Source: Pycnopodia helianthoides (Eukaryota > Echinodermata > Asteroidea > Forcipulatida > Asteriidae). Taken from it: a stretch of 64,000 nucleotides of DNA. The stretch is from NCBI GenBank assembly GCA_032158295.1, contig CM063256.1:2962034-3026033 (forward strand). The letters run 5' to 3'. This document shows positions 11,276 through 22,900 of this stretch, piece after piece (positions within the stretch are counted from its first letter, which is position 1; each line of letters begins with the position of its first letter). A model generated the notes under the pieces. The model had not been told where the DNA came from, did no database searches, and worked only from the letters and a program-made list of their open reading frames with translations. A program made the position numbers and the translations under genes.

Positions 11276-12175
11276 GAGGCAAACGACTGCAGTTTGTAAA
11301 AAAAAAGAATAAGAGGAAAGAATAAGAGGAAAGTGCCAGGCAAAGCAAGACTTTGCACTGTTCTTTTTCGATTTTCAATGGCAAAGCTGAGAGACCAAAA
11401 ACAAGGAAATCAGCTGAAAAATTGCATGCATGTATTTATTATAAAAATTACAATACAATTCCTGCACTTTTTTTATATAAATATAGCCTACATGATTCCC
11501 CTGAAGATTTGTCATAACTTTGGAGCGTCTTGGGCCAAATTTTGAAGTTTGGCCTGATACATTGAATTAAAACGAGGTCCCCAGAATGTTTTTTATTTGG
11601 TGTTTATCTTTGGTTTTAAAAGCCCTACTGTCCTTTAAAGCCCTAATCTGGGGCATTCCACATGCCCCCCCCCCCCGACAAACAAAACCAAACATTTTTT
11701 GTTAATGTGTGTGTATCAACCACAATTTGGGAGTATTGGCAAGCAGCCTGATGTTAGCTTGTGCATTGAAAGAACCCTGATAGCTCATTTAAAACGAGGG
11801 AAACTTTTCAAGACAGTTTTTCAAACAGCGTTCACCATACCTTGGATTGCATTGTAGATCCATGGAGTCCACTGCTCAAGGTGTAGTTTAGGTTTCTGTC
11901 TGCAAGTAGGGTTACACTTGAGAAGGCTTGAACAGAGGGTTGTAGTCCATTCTCAGGGGTTCACTTCTCCGAGGTGTTCACCAGCTAATGATGACCCAGC
12001 TCCTTGAGTGCAACAGGTTGCCTCTAAGCATTATCTCAAGATTCTGTTTTGTCACCCATGGGTCCTGTTTTGACAGAAAAGAAATAAGAAAATTAAATAC
12101 ATGCAGGGTTATAGTATATCTTTGCCACACACTTATACAGTCATAAGCATTCTAAAGGCAGTTTGTGTTAAAGTG

Positions 12176-12248
12176 TTGATCATAATTTGTATTGATCATA
12201 ATTTGTATTGATCATAATTTGTATTGATCATAATTTGTATTGATCATC
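12176..12248. repeat. Tandem repeat, 16-bp unit, about 4.5 copies
   Basis: Perfect head-to-tail copies of ttgatcataatttgta. The unit contains the palindrome TGATCA. Confidence 0.95.
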
Positions 12249-12367
12249 AGCGTTTACCATGGCTGATGAACTGATTGAGTTAGCAATTACATAAAAATTT
12301 ATAATTGAAGCATAACATTTACGCAATGCGCAAGTATTTAGTCAACACAACCAAATCGACACAAAGA

Positions 12368-12980
12368 CAGGGTTCTCCCCTAATTAAAAGTGGTCCACTG
12401 GCAAAATCAGCTATAATTTCTGAGGACCATGCCAGCCAGTTACATTCCGTCCAAGTGGTCCTGCTGGCTAGTTCATTGCTTCCAAAAGATTTGTGTAAAC
12501 CACTGACAACACTGATTGTATGGTTTAAACTCAAATGTACCATAAAAAGGATCATTGAAAAAGCTGGCTAACTATGGACCATACGCATTGACCTCATTTA
12601 AAATGAGAACAAACTCGCTGACACAGTTTAGCATGTTTAACTGTTTCTATTTGAACAAACTAAGACATGTAAGAGAAGATTTATCTCATTTGTCTTTCAT
12701 ATTAAGTATACTTTATTACTCAACAGAATTGAAAGGTATTTATCAGACCCAGAGTAAACATTTGAACATAATTGGTTTCTTTATTAAAGGAATTGTTATT
12801 CAATTGAAAAACAGACAGCTGGACTTGAGTTTCCTGGCCGACACAAAAAAAAAACAATTTCCGCAAATGTTTTTGACTGGTCAGTCGGAACTTTTTTGAC
12901 AAGGTGTTTTAGCTGGCTCGCCACCGTTTCAACTGCGTTTCGTCAGCGGACTACCGCTATTGCCTAATGGGTGAACCCTG
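12368..12980. mobile_element. Possible hAT-like non-autonomous element
   Basis: The left end CAGGGTTCTCCC and right end GGGTGAACCCTG are inverted at 11 of 12 positions, and ccagccag/ctggctggct-type pairs lie inside. No target-site duplication is visible, so the borders are provisional. Contains no recognised ORF. Confidence 0.45.
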
Positions 12981-14089
12981 TAAATGATTCCTAAAAGTGG
13001 TTTCACCTAGCGCACACGGACCTTCAAAGGGGGATTGGATGATTGTCGACGGCCTTTTTCAAACCAAGACAGCATTTAGCGCTAGCCACATGCCGACATC
13101 GTGGGTGCTACATTTTTTACATTGCACATGGCTGCCAAGTGTCAAGCGGATGTGTTACTGTTGGAAACCCAGTCGGATAACAACGTTCTCTTTGATAAGG
13201 AAGTTTATTGTCTGCTAATCCTTTGGCTATAATGGGTTAATTGCGGGGATCGTGTTTCGGACGGATTAAGACACGCTATTTTACGACCGTGTTTTTCGTG
13301 TTCATGTTTCACGAACACGATGATCGTGAATCGTGGGGGCTTTTACTCTGAGCAGTACTGCATGTATTCGTGTACAAGTATTGTACGCGTAAGTAGAAAT
13401 TGAAAACCCACAGGGGCCCTCCTTGGACCTTTCAAATAAAACACACAATTTGTAAAAACAATGATTACAAGCAAAATAATAATATAATAGTCTGATTGTT
13501 ATTTTCATTTTCAATTTTCAAAGAGCTGAAATTTCCCATCGGCATCACCAACAAGGGTGACAATTACAATAAGATAACATACATGTACTTAGCATAAAAG
13601 TAACCATGGAGGTCTACCTACTGTACATGGAATAACAAAACACATACATGTACATTTTAGACCCAGGGGTTGACAAATCCACAACAGCCAAAATCTTGTC
13701 AATGGCTAAGTTGGACTGACAACCTTTACTTTTTATCAAATGAACAGCAAAATATTTTGGACTGAACATTTTGTGTACACACTAATGCTATTGAGTAGCA
13801 ATTGATGTCTTTTGAGTAGCAACTGATAGTGATACATTTTGTGTAGCATTTTGCTATGCCATACATGGGACAGCATTCACTGACAATGTACATGTGTAGG
13901 CTAAAAGGGTGACGAGAGGTTTCAATTTGTAAACTTGCTGGAAGTGGGGATCAGATTTAATGTTACAGTAATCATTCTAAAGTAATGATCGATCTGACTT
14001 TTGAAGAAAACCTGATCTAAACAAAAAATCAATTTGAGAAACTTTGGTGTCATAGTAATGCCTGCAAATACTTTCATACATGTATGTGT

Positions 14090-14440
14090 TTGTTAAAGGC
14101 ATGATGTACCTTTGGTAACTACTCCACAAGTTAATGACCAAAAAAAACAATACTTGGTAAAAAGCACTAGACAAATGCTAGAGAGCTGTATATAAAACGA
14201 CCCCTTTGAGTAATGTTGTTTCAGAGAAAGAAGTAAATTTTCACACAAAAATGTGAATCTGAGAGCCTTTCTCAGGTATTTCTATGCAACAATGTTTTTT
14301 TTTTTTTTTTAATTATTTTTCGCAACTTCAATGACCAGTTGAGCCTAAACTTTTATAGGTTTGTTTTATGCATACATGTTGGGATACCCCACGCGAGGAT
14401 ACTGGTCTTTGACAATTACCAAATGTACACCCTGCCTTAA
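14090..14440 (-). mobile_element. MITE-like dispersed repeat, family R (inverted copy)
   Basis: Runs from ttaaaggcatgatgtacctt through caatgaccagttgagcctaa and gacaattaccaaatgtacac to ctgccttaa. Both ends resemble the other family R copies. Confidence 0.55.
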
Positions 14441-15054
14441 ATGGACACACCGGCTTGGGCTACAAAATTGACCCAAAACATGAATTTAAAGGTCTTCCAG
14501 GAATAGAAAAGAACAGTTCCTAAAAGAAACCATCAAATTTGGTAGCTTTTGAGACAAAAAAAAAAAAAAGTGTCATGTGGTTTATATCCTAACCACATTT
14601 TTGGTTTGAATAAACCATTGATAAACCATGTGATCTACGGAGTTAGTTTTACTTCCAGCTGTATAAAAGTTGATTACAGCACCAAGTTAAACTCTTATTT
14701 TGTTTTTTTTACAATTATTCATGAGTATTTGACAAAATAAATTATGGACAAATTTGTAAATAATTATGACCAATCGAACGTAATAATCTTATTCAAAGAG
14801 CAAGTGCAACGGAAGCGTGTTCCACGGTGAGGGCTGGCAGGACGTAAAACTTGAGGCATATCCCGTACAAGCCTGATCCAGCACAGACCCCTGATCCCGT
14901 ACAGCCGGTGCTGTGGTTCGTGGGGCCAGCGAGACATAAGAAAAGCGTATATGCTGACCATTGACAGCTTTTGGGTTTTCAAACAGTTTTCGTGATATTT
15001 TGATGAGTTTTTTACAACAACAAATTGTCTGTGATTCTACATTCTTAAATTAGG

Positions 15055-15550
15055 CAAAAAAAAAAAGGGTTGTTTCCGGTTCCCCGACCGACCCTAGTTT
15101 TACGCCACGACCCTAATTTTTATTCTGCTTTTTAAAAAACAGGGGGGGGGGACATGGAAAAAACAGTGAAAAAAACAATTACCTGGGGAAAAAATGTCCG
15201 ACTTTTACCAATTTCACATGTTTTAGGCAACATTGAAATAAAAACCAGAATATATAGGCCTAAGAAAAATTTACAGATATCTCCGTGATTTGAGCCTGTG
15301 ATGTCCTACGACTCGACTACGAGCGAAAAATACCCACAACTCAATGTGCAGCGTGCACATTTGTACACAGCGCTGTGTGAAGCGCATTCCACGGATTTGC
15401 GCAATTTGTAGATTGCGCACATTTTTGCCCGATTGGCCGCTTGAACTGCCAAATCTAAAGAGCAAACTTAAGATTGCACGCATTTTGCAAAGTTGGGCAG
15501 ATTAACTGCTAAATCTGCAGAGCGCAAACTACAGTTTGCCCGCAAACATA
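15055..15550 (+). repeat. Dispersed repeat, partner of 9640-10145
   Basis: Reads ggttccccgaccgaccctag, tttacgccacgaccc, a G-run, acatgttttaggcaacattg, atctccgtgatttgagcctg and gcgcaatttgtagattgcgc. This is the order of the 9640-10145 copy on the other strand. Confidence 0.75.
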
Positions 15551-15892
15551 TGCAGTGCCTTTAAAGCACCCTCGGGACCATTCATAATTCATTCCAAGGC
15601 AATGGTCATGGTGGTCTAGCTTAATAGTTCAGTGTTAAAAAAGGATCCCTATTTAAATATTGACAAATTAAAAAAGCTGAGTGACTAGTTAAATGTAAAG
15701 CTAACTGGTCCTGCTGGCCAGCCACTAAAAAAGTTATTTGTGTAGTTTTTTTATTCCATCAAATGCAAATGCAAAAAAAAATACATAAATTATTGTCTGT
15801 GTGTAACCTTATATAGAAAAACAGTTTAAACATGGAACTATACAATGTACTTAGTAAATAATAATATACAAGTTTATTAAAAAAAAAAAAAA

Positions 15893-16135
15893 CGGAAAGG
15901 GATTTGAACCTAAATCCTCCGGATTAACGTGCCAGCGCTCTACCAATTGAGCCATCTGGCCCTGAAATGTTGGCGATATCCCTATTTTGTCAATATCTTA
16001 GTTTTGAGGTGTCACTGTCAGACCAGAAGTTACAACCTGAAACTGCCACTACAGTTATTAACCCAAGGATCACAGCCAAGTTTATGACAGAGCAGCAGTA
16101 CAGGGATCACCCTTCTTAGGCTTAGGGGATGCGAC
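15893..16135 (-). mobile_element. tRNA-like repeat, family A
   Basis: On the minus strand a body with gatattgacaaaatagggat precedes a tRNA-like module: tggctcaattggtagagcgc (A box) and aggttcaaatccc (B box). The family places this module at the 3' end, after its body, unlike a standard SINE. Confidence 0.7.
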
Positions 16136-17599
16136 TTTTGATTTCAAATATATAACACAATTTTTGGGATATTAATGAGATTCATAGAGGTAGACATTTT
16201 GGGGGGTGAAAAATGTTTAATTGATCACGCCCCCCCCCAAAAAAATAAAAAAATATATAAAAAAATTAAAAAATAAATAAAATGAAAGAATGAATGAATG
16301 AATAAATAATAAAATTTTACCTACTCAGAGATTGAACAGGTTAACAGTAACACTGAGTTTGGAATGATCAGGCAACCAAAAAAGAAAAAGAAAAAAGGAT
16401 CGAAAAAAAAGGATCAGAAAAAAGAAATAGAAATGGCACATATTGAAGTCTATTGATTATTGCAAATGCAATGTCCACTCACTTATCATCTGTCATGGTA
16501 ATACGGTCATCGATTCCAACCAAACCAACAAAAACAACAAACTAAAATTTTGAAAATTAAAAAATCAATTGTGAGTGACGATATTTCCTCTTTTTTTTAC
16601 CTTTTCAGAATTTCGACTTTTCAATGCCGTATAAGGTTCCGCTAAACTTACAATCACTAACACAACGTTAGTCAACAATACGCGGTGAAAAACAAAACAA
16701 ACGTGTTGGGCGTGTTGGTCGCGGAGGTTCGTAACAAATAAAACGGCCACCGCCCTCCAGCAACCCAGAATGCAGTGCGAATCATCAGGTAAAAATGTGT
16801 CTTTTTGGAAAAAACAACAGCGCCAGAGAAAAACATAATTTTTATCAAAAATAACGATTCAAAAATCAAACAAAAACTTACCAAAATGTTCTACAATACT
16901 TGAAGAATGTGCCAACTTGTCCATGTGGATGAAAAACGTGCAAATTTTGAACGTTTTCCCATCGTTTCGAGATTGATGATTTCCACACGTGTGTTGTAGA
17001 ATAGCGCCATTCTTTGAAACGACCGCATTTCACCTTAGCTGAGCGCCCAAAACGAACTCATCCGCCGACATCATCAAGTTCCTCAACGTTTTATATTATA
17101 AAGTTTATTCAAAGCAATTTATCACCTTAAAAAATACATACCTGTCAAATAATTTAACTTGGATTGCCGATTCTCATATTTCATGGCAAAAAGCCGCTTT
17201 TCCCAACAATAAAGTTCTGGCAGGCGGAGGAATATTTCCTACATAAATATTGGGTCAAAGCACTTTTCACCTGGGGGTGTTGCATTATATTTCTGATAGG
17301 ATCCAACAACTACGGTGACACATTAATAAACCATGGATGTTTTATTTCCCGTTTCCATGTTAAATATGATGTATATGCACAGAGGGCAAACAAGTTGCAG
17401 CCGTCTTATTTTTTCTTCCAAAATTAAAATTTCAACAGAGGTTTGAAGGACAATAGTATGATACCTTTTTGATAAGTAAATGATCAGTGGACAGGGGACA
17501 TGATGGTAGTAGCAGCTAGCAGCATAATCACAAAGTTCTGTAGGGGGAACGAGGTGTAAGTTGAGGTCAACTCATTTTATGAAGATTTGATGATTTTGA

Positions 17600-17840
17600 T
17601 TTATACACCCCTCCCCCCCCCATGTTGATAGTTCTTATATCCACATCCCCCTATTTTGATCATTCTAATACACCACCCCATCCCAATTTTGATCGTTATC
17701 TTATTAACCCCCCCCCCCCAAAAAAAATCATTTGAATAGTATGCCCCCCCCCCCTTCTATTTGATCATTTTTTATTCTCATACCTACCCCCCCCCCAGAT
17801 TTTGGTCATCCTTAATAATATCCATTCCCCATCCCACCCC
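17600..17840. repeat. C-rich imperfect tandem repeat, unit about 50-60 bp
   Basis: Four copies of a unit combining a run of 5-12 C with attttgatcattct-like sequence. The complementary strand has long G runs, so DNA G-quadruplex formation is possible. Confidence 0.75.
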
Positions 17841-18596
17841 CAATTAAATTCAAAAACAGACCAGAAACATGAGCATTCTCTATGCTCAATTTAAGTTTAT
17901 ACTTCTCTAAGATTTGATATCTATACAACCATAAAAAAAAAAAACTAAAATAATGAAAACAAAACAAAAGTCAAACAACAAAAGTGACAATAACGACCGT
18001 CTCATCAAATGTGAACGTTTTATTGTTCTTGTTTAACAAACACAAAATGTAAACAATTTGTAAATCATTGTGTCTAAAATATTTTTTTTTGTTAATTGTA
18101 TATTTTAAACTACTTGATCGGAATGAACACATTTTTTTCAAAACCAATGTACTTTTTCTTGATGGATCTTGAAACTTGGCTTTAAGCCATCTTTTATTCT
18201 GTAAAACTTTTCTCCCCAGGACTTGTCAAAACTGCAGGGCATTCTGAACCCCGATTTTGCAGGATGAATTGAAAAAAGGTCCTTAGAACCTTTTGGTGTT
18301 TATCTTTGGTTTTAAAAGCTCTACTTTGCATAGCTTACATTCCAAATGGTTTCATCTTTTTGGATTTGATCTTTTTGGATTTGATCTGAAGTCAAAATAA
18401 TATATAAATATATATATATATATTTACTTATTTATTTATTTGTTGGCATATCGGCCTGCAATTTGCTTGTACTGGCCTGATACGCCAGCTTGATGTGCAT
18501 GAGGAGAACCCTGAATGTATAGACAACAGTTGACTACATCTTTTGATATTGTTCAACCACGCTATCTTTCTCTTGCCCCTTTTGGGGGTGGGGCTT

Positions 18597-18946
18597 CAGC
18601 ATTGCGCTTGAGCTTTTTGTGAAGTAGCCCGCCGAGCCAGTAAACTGTGCGTTTTACTTGCCCCCAGAAAGTTTTAGTAGCCCAGATTTTAAACAGGAAT
18701 TGCCATAAATGTAATGTTCTGATGTGTTAACGTTAACAATCACAACCAGTTTAGTAATCAAATGAAGTTATATTCACACACTCAATAACAATTAACACAT
18801 TTTTATACATTAATTATTCATATCTGAAAAGGAAAAAATGAGCATTTTAAACAAATAGGTTGCACAGTTTTTAGTAGCCCACAGGGCAAATTGAGAAGTG
18901 GTGTTTACTAGCCCATAGCATTTTTTACTAGACAATGTACACCCTG
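18597..18946 (-). mobile_element. hAT-like MITE, related to 57288-57671
   Basis: Shares in inverted order the segments ttacttgcccccagaaagtt, tagtagcccacagggcaaat and gagaagtggtgtttactagc with the copy at 57288-57671. The right border accctg is the complement of a CAGGGT end. Confidence 0.6.
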
Positions 18947-19188
18947 GGCTTACATTTGGCAATCTCTCTGGGACTATGGCATCTGTAGTTGACAACACAC
19001 CATGACGAGCCAAATGATGTTCGCCCGCTTTTGTCCCAGAACTACACACGTAAAAACACTGCATACAAATCAGCAGAGAACCAGTCACAAGCAATGTATA
19101 CATTACATGACTTATTGGCTGGTAACCTGTTTCAGTTGAGCGGTCAGCTAAATTAAATTTGGCTCTGAGCTTAAAATGATCCATTCCT

Positions 19189-19850
19189 TGCTTGTCTACC
19201 AGTCACTCAAGCACCGAGCTTAAACAGTCCGTCTATAGCCTGTCTACCAGTCTCTCTGGCACTGAGCTTATAGCGGTCTGTCCATAGCCTGTCTACCAGT
19301 CACTCTGGCGTTGAGCTTATAACAGTCTATCCATAGCTTGTCTACCAGTCTCTCTGGCACTAAGCTTATAGCGGCCTGTCCATAACATGTCTACCAGTCA
19401 ACCAGTCACATTGGCACTGAGATTACAATGGCCGATTCAAAGCCTGTCTAACAGTCTGAATGGCACTGAGTTCATAACGGTCCATCCCTAGCCTGTCCTC
19501 CAGTCAGACTGGCACTGAGTTCATAACGGTCCATCCCTAGCCTGTCTTCTAGTCAGAGTGTGGCACCAAGTTCCCAAACGTCCATCCCTAGCCTGTCTTC
19601 TAGTCACAATGGCACTGAGTTCATAACGGTCCATCCCTAGCCTGTCTTCCAGTCAGAGTGGCACCAAGTTCCCAAATGTCCATCCCTAGCTTGTCTTCTA
19701 GTCACAATGGTACTGAGTTCATAACGGTCCATCCCTAGCCTGTCCTCCAGTCAGACTGCACTGAGTTCAAAGCGTCCCATCCCTAGCCTGTATTCCAGTC
19801 ACAATGGTACTGAGTTCATAATGGTCCATTCCTAGCCTGTCTACCAGTGA
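19189..19850. repeat. Minisatellite at the DHX36 3' end, unit about 49 bp, about 13 copies
   Basis: Unit like agcctgtctaccagtcactc followed by ggcactgagcttataacgg and tccatcccta. The last copy runs into the DHX36 coding end: ctaccagt is the complement of the codons for the last tryptophan and the stop. The array would be transcribed as the start of the DHX36 3' UTR. Confidence 0.9.
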
Positions 19851-19993
19851 GATTCATCATGATCTTCCTCTGTTGTGATGAGGTCAAGGATAGCCTGCAT
19901 GATGCGACCTTCCTTACAGTCCTGACCCCATTGGATCATTCCAGGCTGGTTGATCTTCTGCCTCAGCAGTTTGTCAAGCTCTTGACGAAGATC
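19841..19993 (-). CDS. DHX36: DHX36 last exon, stop codon
   Basis: Acceptor ttgctcag. Encodes [39 protein letters not shown] and TAG at 19843-19841. The minisatellite begins at the stop codon. Confidence 0.95.
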   Translation of the reverse strand, partial: DLRQELDKLLRQKINQPGMIQWGQDCKEGRIMQAILDLITTEEDHDESHW

Positions 19994-22900
19994 CTGAGCA
20001 ATGCAAAAAGAGAAGAACAAAAAACTTAATAAATTTTCACCAAAATATTTAATCAAAATAATGTTTACAAAGTAAACTTTGTTCAAAACTAGGCGCCCAT
20101 CATTTTTGCTTTGATTATGAGTGACTACGACTACCTACAATTCTTAAAGTACACTTTTCCAAAGTTGTTTAATTATTGTTTTAAAATAAACATTTTATGC
20201 GCTGCACTTCACCGTCTTTTACATGAATGTAATGTCACTAAAGGCAGGGACATAGATTGGTAAATACTCCCAAAAATTAATGACCGTGAAGAATTACTTG
20301 GTGAGAGGCACTGCAGCTGTTGGTAGTATAAACTACTTTGAGCAATGATTCCCTTCTATGTGATATGATTTGGATAATTTTTCACCTAAGATTTGAATCA
20401 GAGAAACGATTCATGCATGAAACGTTTCTCAGATCTCCGTGGGTTGGTGTCCTTTTGCGAATGCTGCGGCCAGAGATGCGCTTGGTACCCGCTGTCACCT
20501 CACTAAACATGGATGGATTTGACATACTTCTAAAACTATCGTGACAGTGTTTTGCCGTTTTCTCAGCAAGTCGAAACTGTATTCAGCTGAAACTTTCACA
20601 GGTGACTTTTATTGTATCTTTCTTATAACTTTGCCTATAAATAAGCATTACGTTGACAAAAACCAATCTTTGACTCTACCTTTACACAAGGTCTGCAAAC
20701 AGTAACAGTGGGAAAGTGGTGACTGACACAGGATAGCCACCAGTGTGACTTCATGTGGGACCCATGGGGGAGACCCAGAGCTGACTTGGGGGAAGCTACT
20801 CGAATGAACCAAAGTGGATTTAAATTAAGATTAACAGACACAAATTTATGAGGGACAAACACTCTACCATAAACCACCATCTCACCTTGACGAGATTTGC
20901 AATTGTTGCTGGTGCATGGAACTTGATGTGATCATCGACGGTGATCGTTTCATGGCCGTCTTCAATTGTGACTCCGATGTTCCCGCCGAAAAACAACAAG
21001 GGATAGGGCTCTACAGCACTGGTATCGTGCAGGAATACCTAGAATGAGGAAATAGAGATTCAAGATTGTGATAGTCTAGGATGAAGTTAAGCTTACATTA
21101 ATTCAATTTTTGATTTCTAGGGTGATCCCTCTGCTGCCGCTTCCCAGGTTGTATCATAAACTTGAGTGTGATCCCTGGCTCTACGGCAGTTACAGGTTAA
21201 ATGGCTTCTGACTGGCACCGTCAAACAAAGATAACAAAATAGGGATGACCGTCAACATAAGGGCTAGATAGCTCAGTTGGTAGAGCGCCGGCACGTTAAT
21301 CCAGAGGTCACAGGTTGAAGTCCCACTCTAGTCAATTTTGCTTTGTTCAAGCACAAATTTTAAAAAATACTCTAAAAAGGCAGATAACATGACAATTTCT
21401 TAGAAATAAAAGCTACAAAATCCAGCACAATTGACAGAATACAGGTAAAATATCACCTGGAGCTTTTGACAGGCATCTGAAAGCCCACAACTCTATGCAA
21501 CACTCGTGTTTTTCTTTCATTGATTTCTTGCATACACCAAGTGAGTATAGTTGTCTTTGACAGCTACCAAAAGTATACCCTGCCTTTAAAATAGGTATGC
21601 GGAGTAACGTCTGAATAAAGAAACTCACTTATATAGCGTCTTGTATAAAAGTTTGCAAGATGATGCGATACAATCTGCAGCCAAGTGTGCCCTCAAAAAA
21701 CCTTGGTCAAACCCCTGCTCTTAACAATAAGGGTTGTACGACTTCATGCCCATTCGAAGGACGATGGTCAAGTGTCTTGCTCAAGGACACAAGGTGTCAT
21801 GACCGGGAACCAAACTAACAATCTGATAACACCTATTTCGATTTTCACATCCCTGTGGAGACTGCTCTGGTTTTTTCCTTTGTCCCTGTAATAACATCCT
21901 CCCATATACTTTGTACACAAAATCCCTTGTGGAAGATCCCTCTCTTTAGAATTCTTATGTGGAGACGTATTGTTCCTATTGTTTTCCGTCTCCATATAGC
22001 CAATATTAAAACACCAGAACTTGAGTCTCGTGCACTAGACTACTCGAAAGTGAACCCAGTCTAAAAAAGCTAATAGAAAAGTCTGCTACTGTCTAGAATC
22101 TCAACTCAGTCAGGTTGGCTCAGTGGTTTCTTTCCCTGCCTTTCACCAGCTATGTGGGCCCTGGTTTGAATCCCGGACCGGAGCCTTGTATGTGGATTGA
22201 GTTTTCAGTCCCTACTTGTACCTGATTGTGTGGGTTTTTTCCTACATGGGGGTTTTCCTCCCACATCTAAAACTGACACTTCTTCATCGTCTTCTCCAAA
22301 CAGGCCTACGGGTTTCATTACCAGATATAATAAGAAAGATATAATAATGAAAAAAATAACTCTGACAAATGCCGTATACGAATTGGCAGCTACAGCTATG
22401 GCTACAACTGATGCTAAGGGCGTTGCTAAGGACGTCCTATACTTCAATGCATGACGCAGCGATCCAGCCATAGCCATAACGTAGCCGCCAGTTTAGACAC
22501 TGCCTTACACTGGAAGATTTCATCTTGACGTGGTAGATGATCCAGTTTGACGGGAAACGACCCTCCTCGGCGTTGACTGACTTGGGATGAATCTTGACTT
22601 GGCCGTCTTGTGGTGTCGTAATCTTGGCTGGTCTACGGGGGGGTTAAAAAGGAAAGGAATTAGTATAATTTTTTGATAGTCTCAGTTAAGGTCAGGGGGC
22701 ATCCGAATTTGGGAACATTCCCATACAAATGGACCAATTTAGCGAACTGCAAGCACATGCCCGTCGGAACAATGAGCAGTTCTTTTGGACCATTCTTATG
22801 AAACTTTCAAGTGGGAACAATCCACCAGATCATCCAAGAAGGAACATTCGCACCTGGATTGCTCAACTTGTGGTGAACGTCCAAATGGGAATATGCCCTC

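Larger units (their letters stand above)
8774..19188. other. Long gene-free, repeat-rich stretch
   Basis: No coding exon with homology could be supported here on either strand; the open frames are short and unrecognised. It holds decayed DNA-transposon pieces, an inverted repeat pair, SINE-like copies, C-rich runs and simple repeats, listed separately. It separates CHD1L (plus) from DHX36 (minus), which point at each other. Confidence 0.6.

Noticed and set aside
12176..12248. CRISPR-like array
   Set aside because: The 16-bp units are directly adjacent with no spacers, and this is animal DNA.
21262..21340. Functional tRNA gene
   Set aside because: The A and B boxes are good, but there is no matching acceptor stem, and the same module recurs at many loci with a shared body. 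It belongs to a dispersed repeat.
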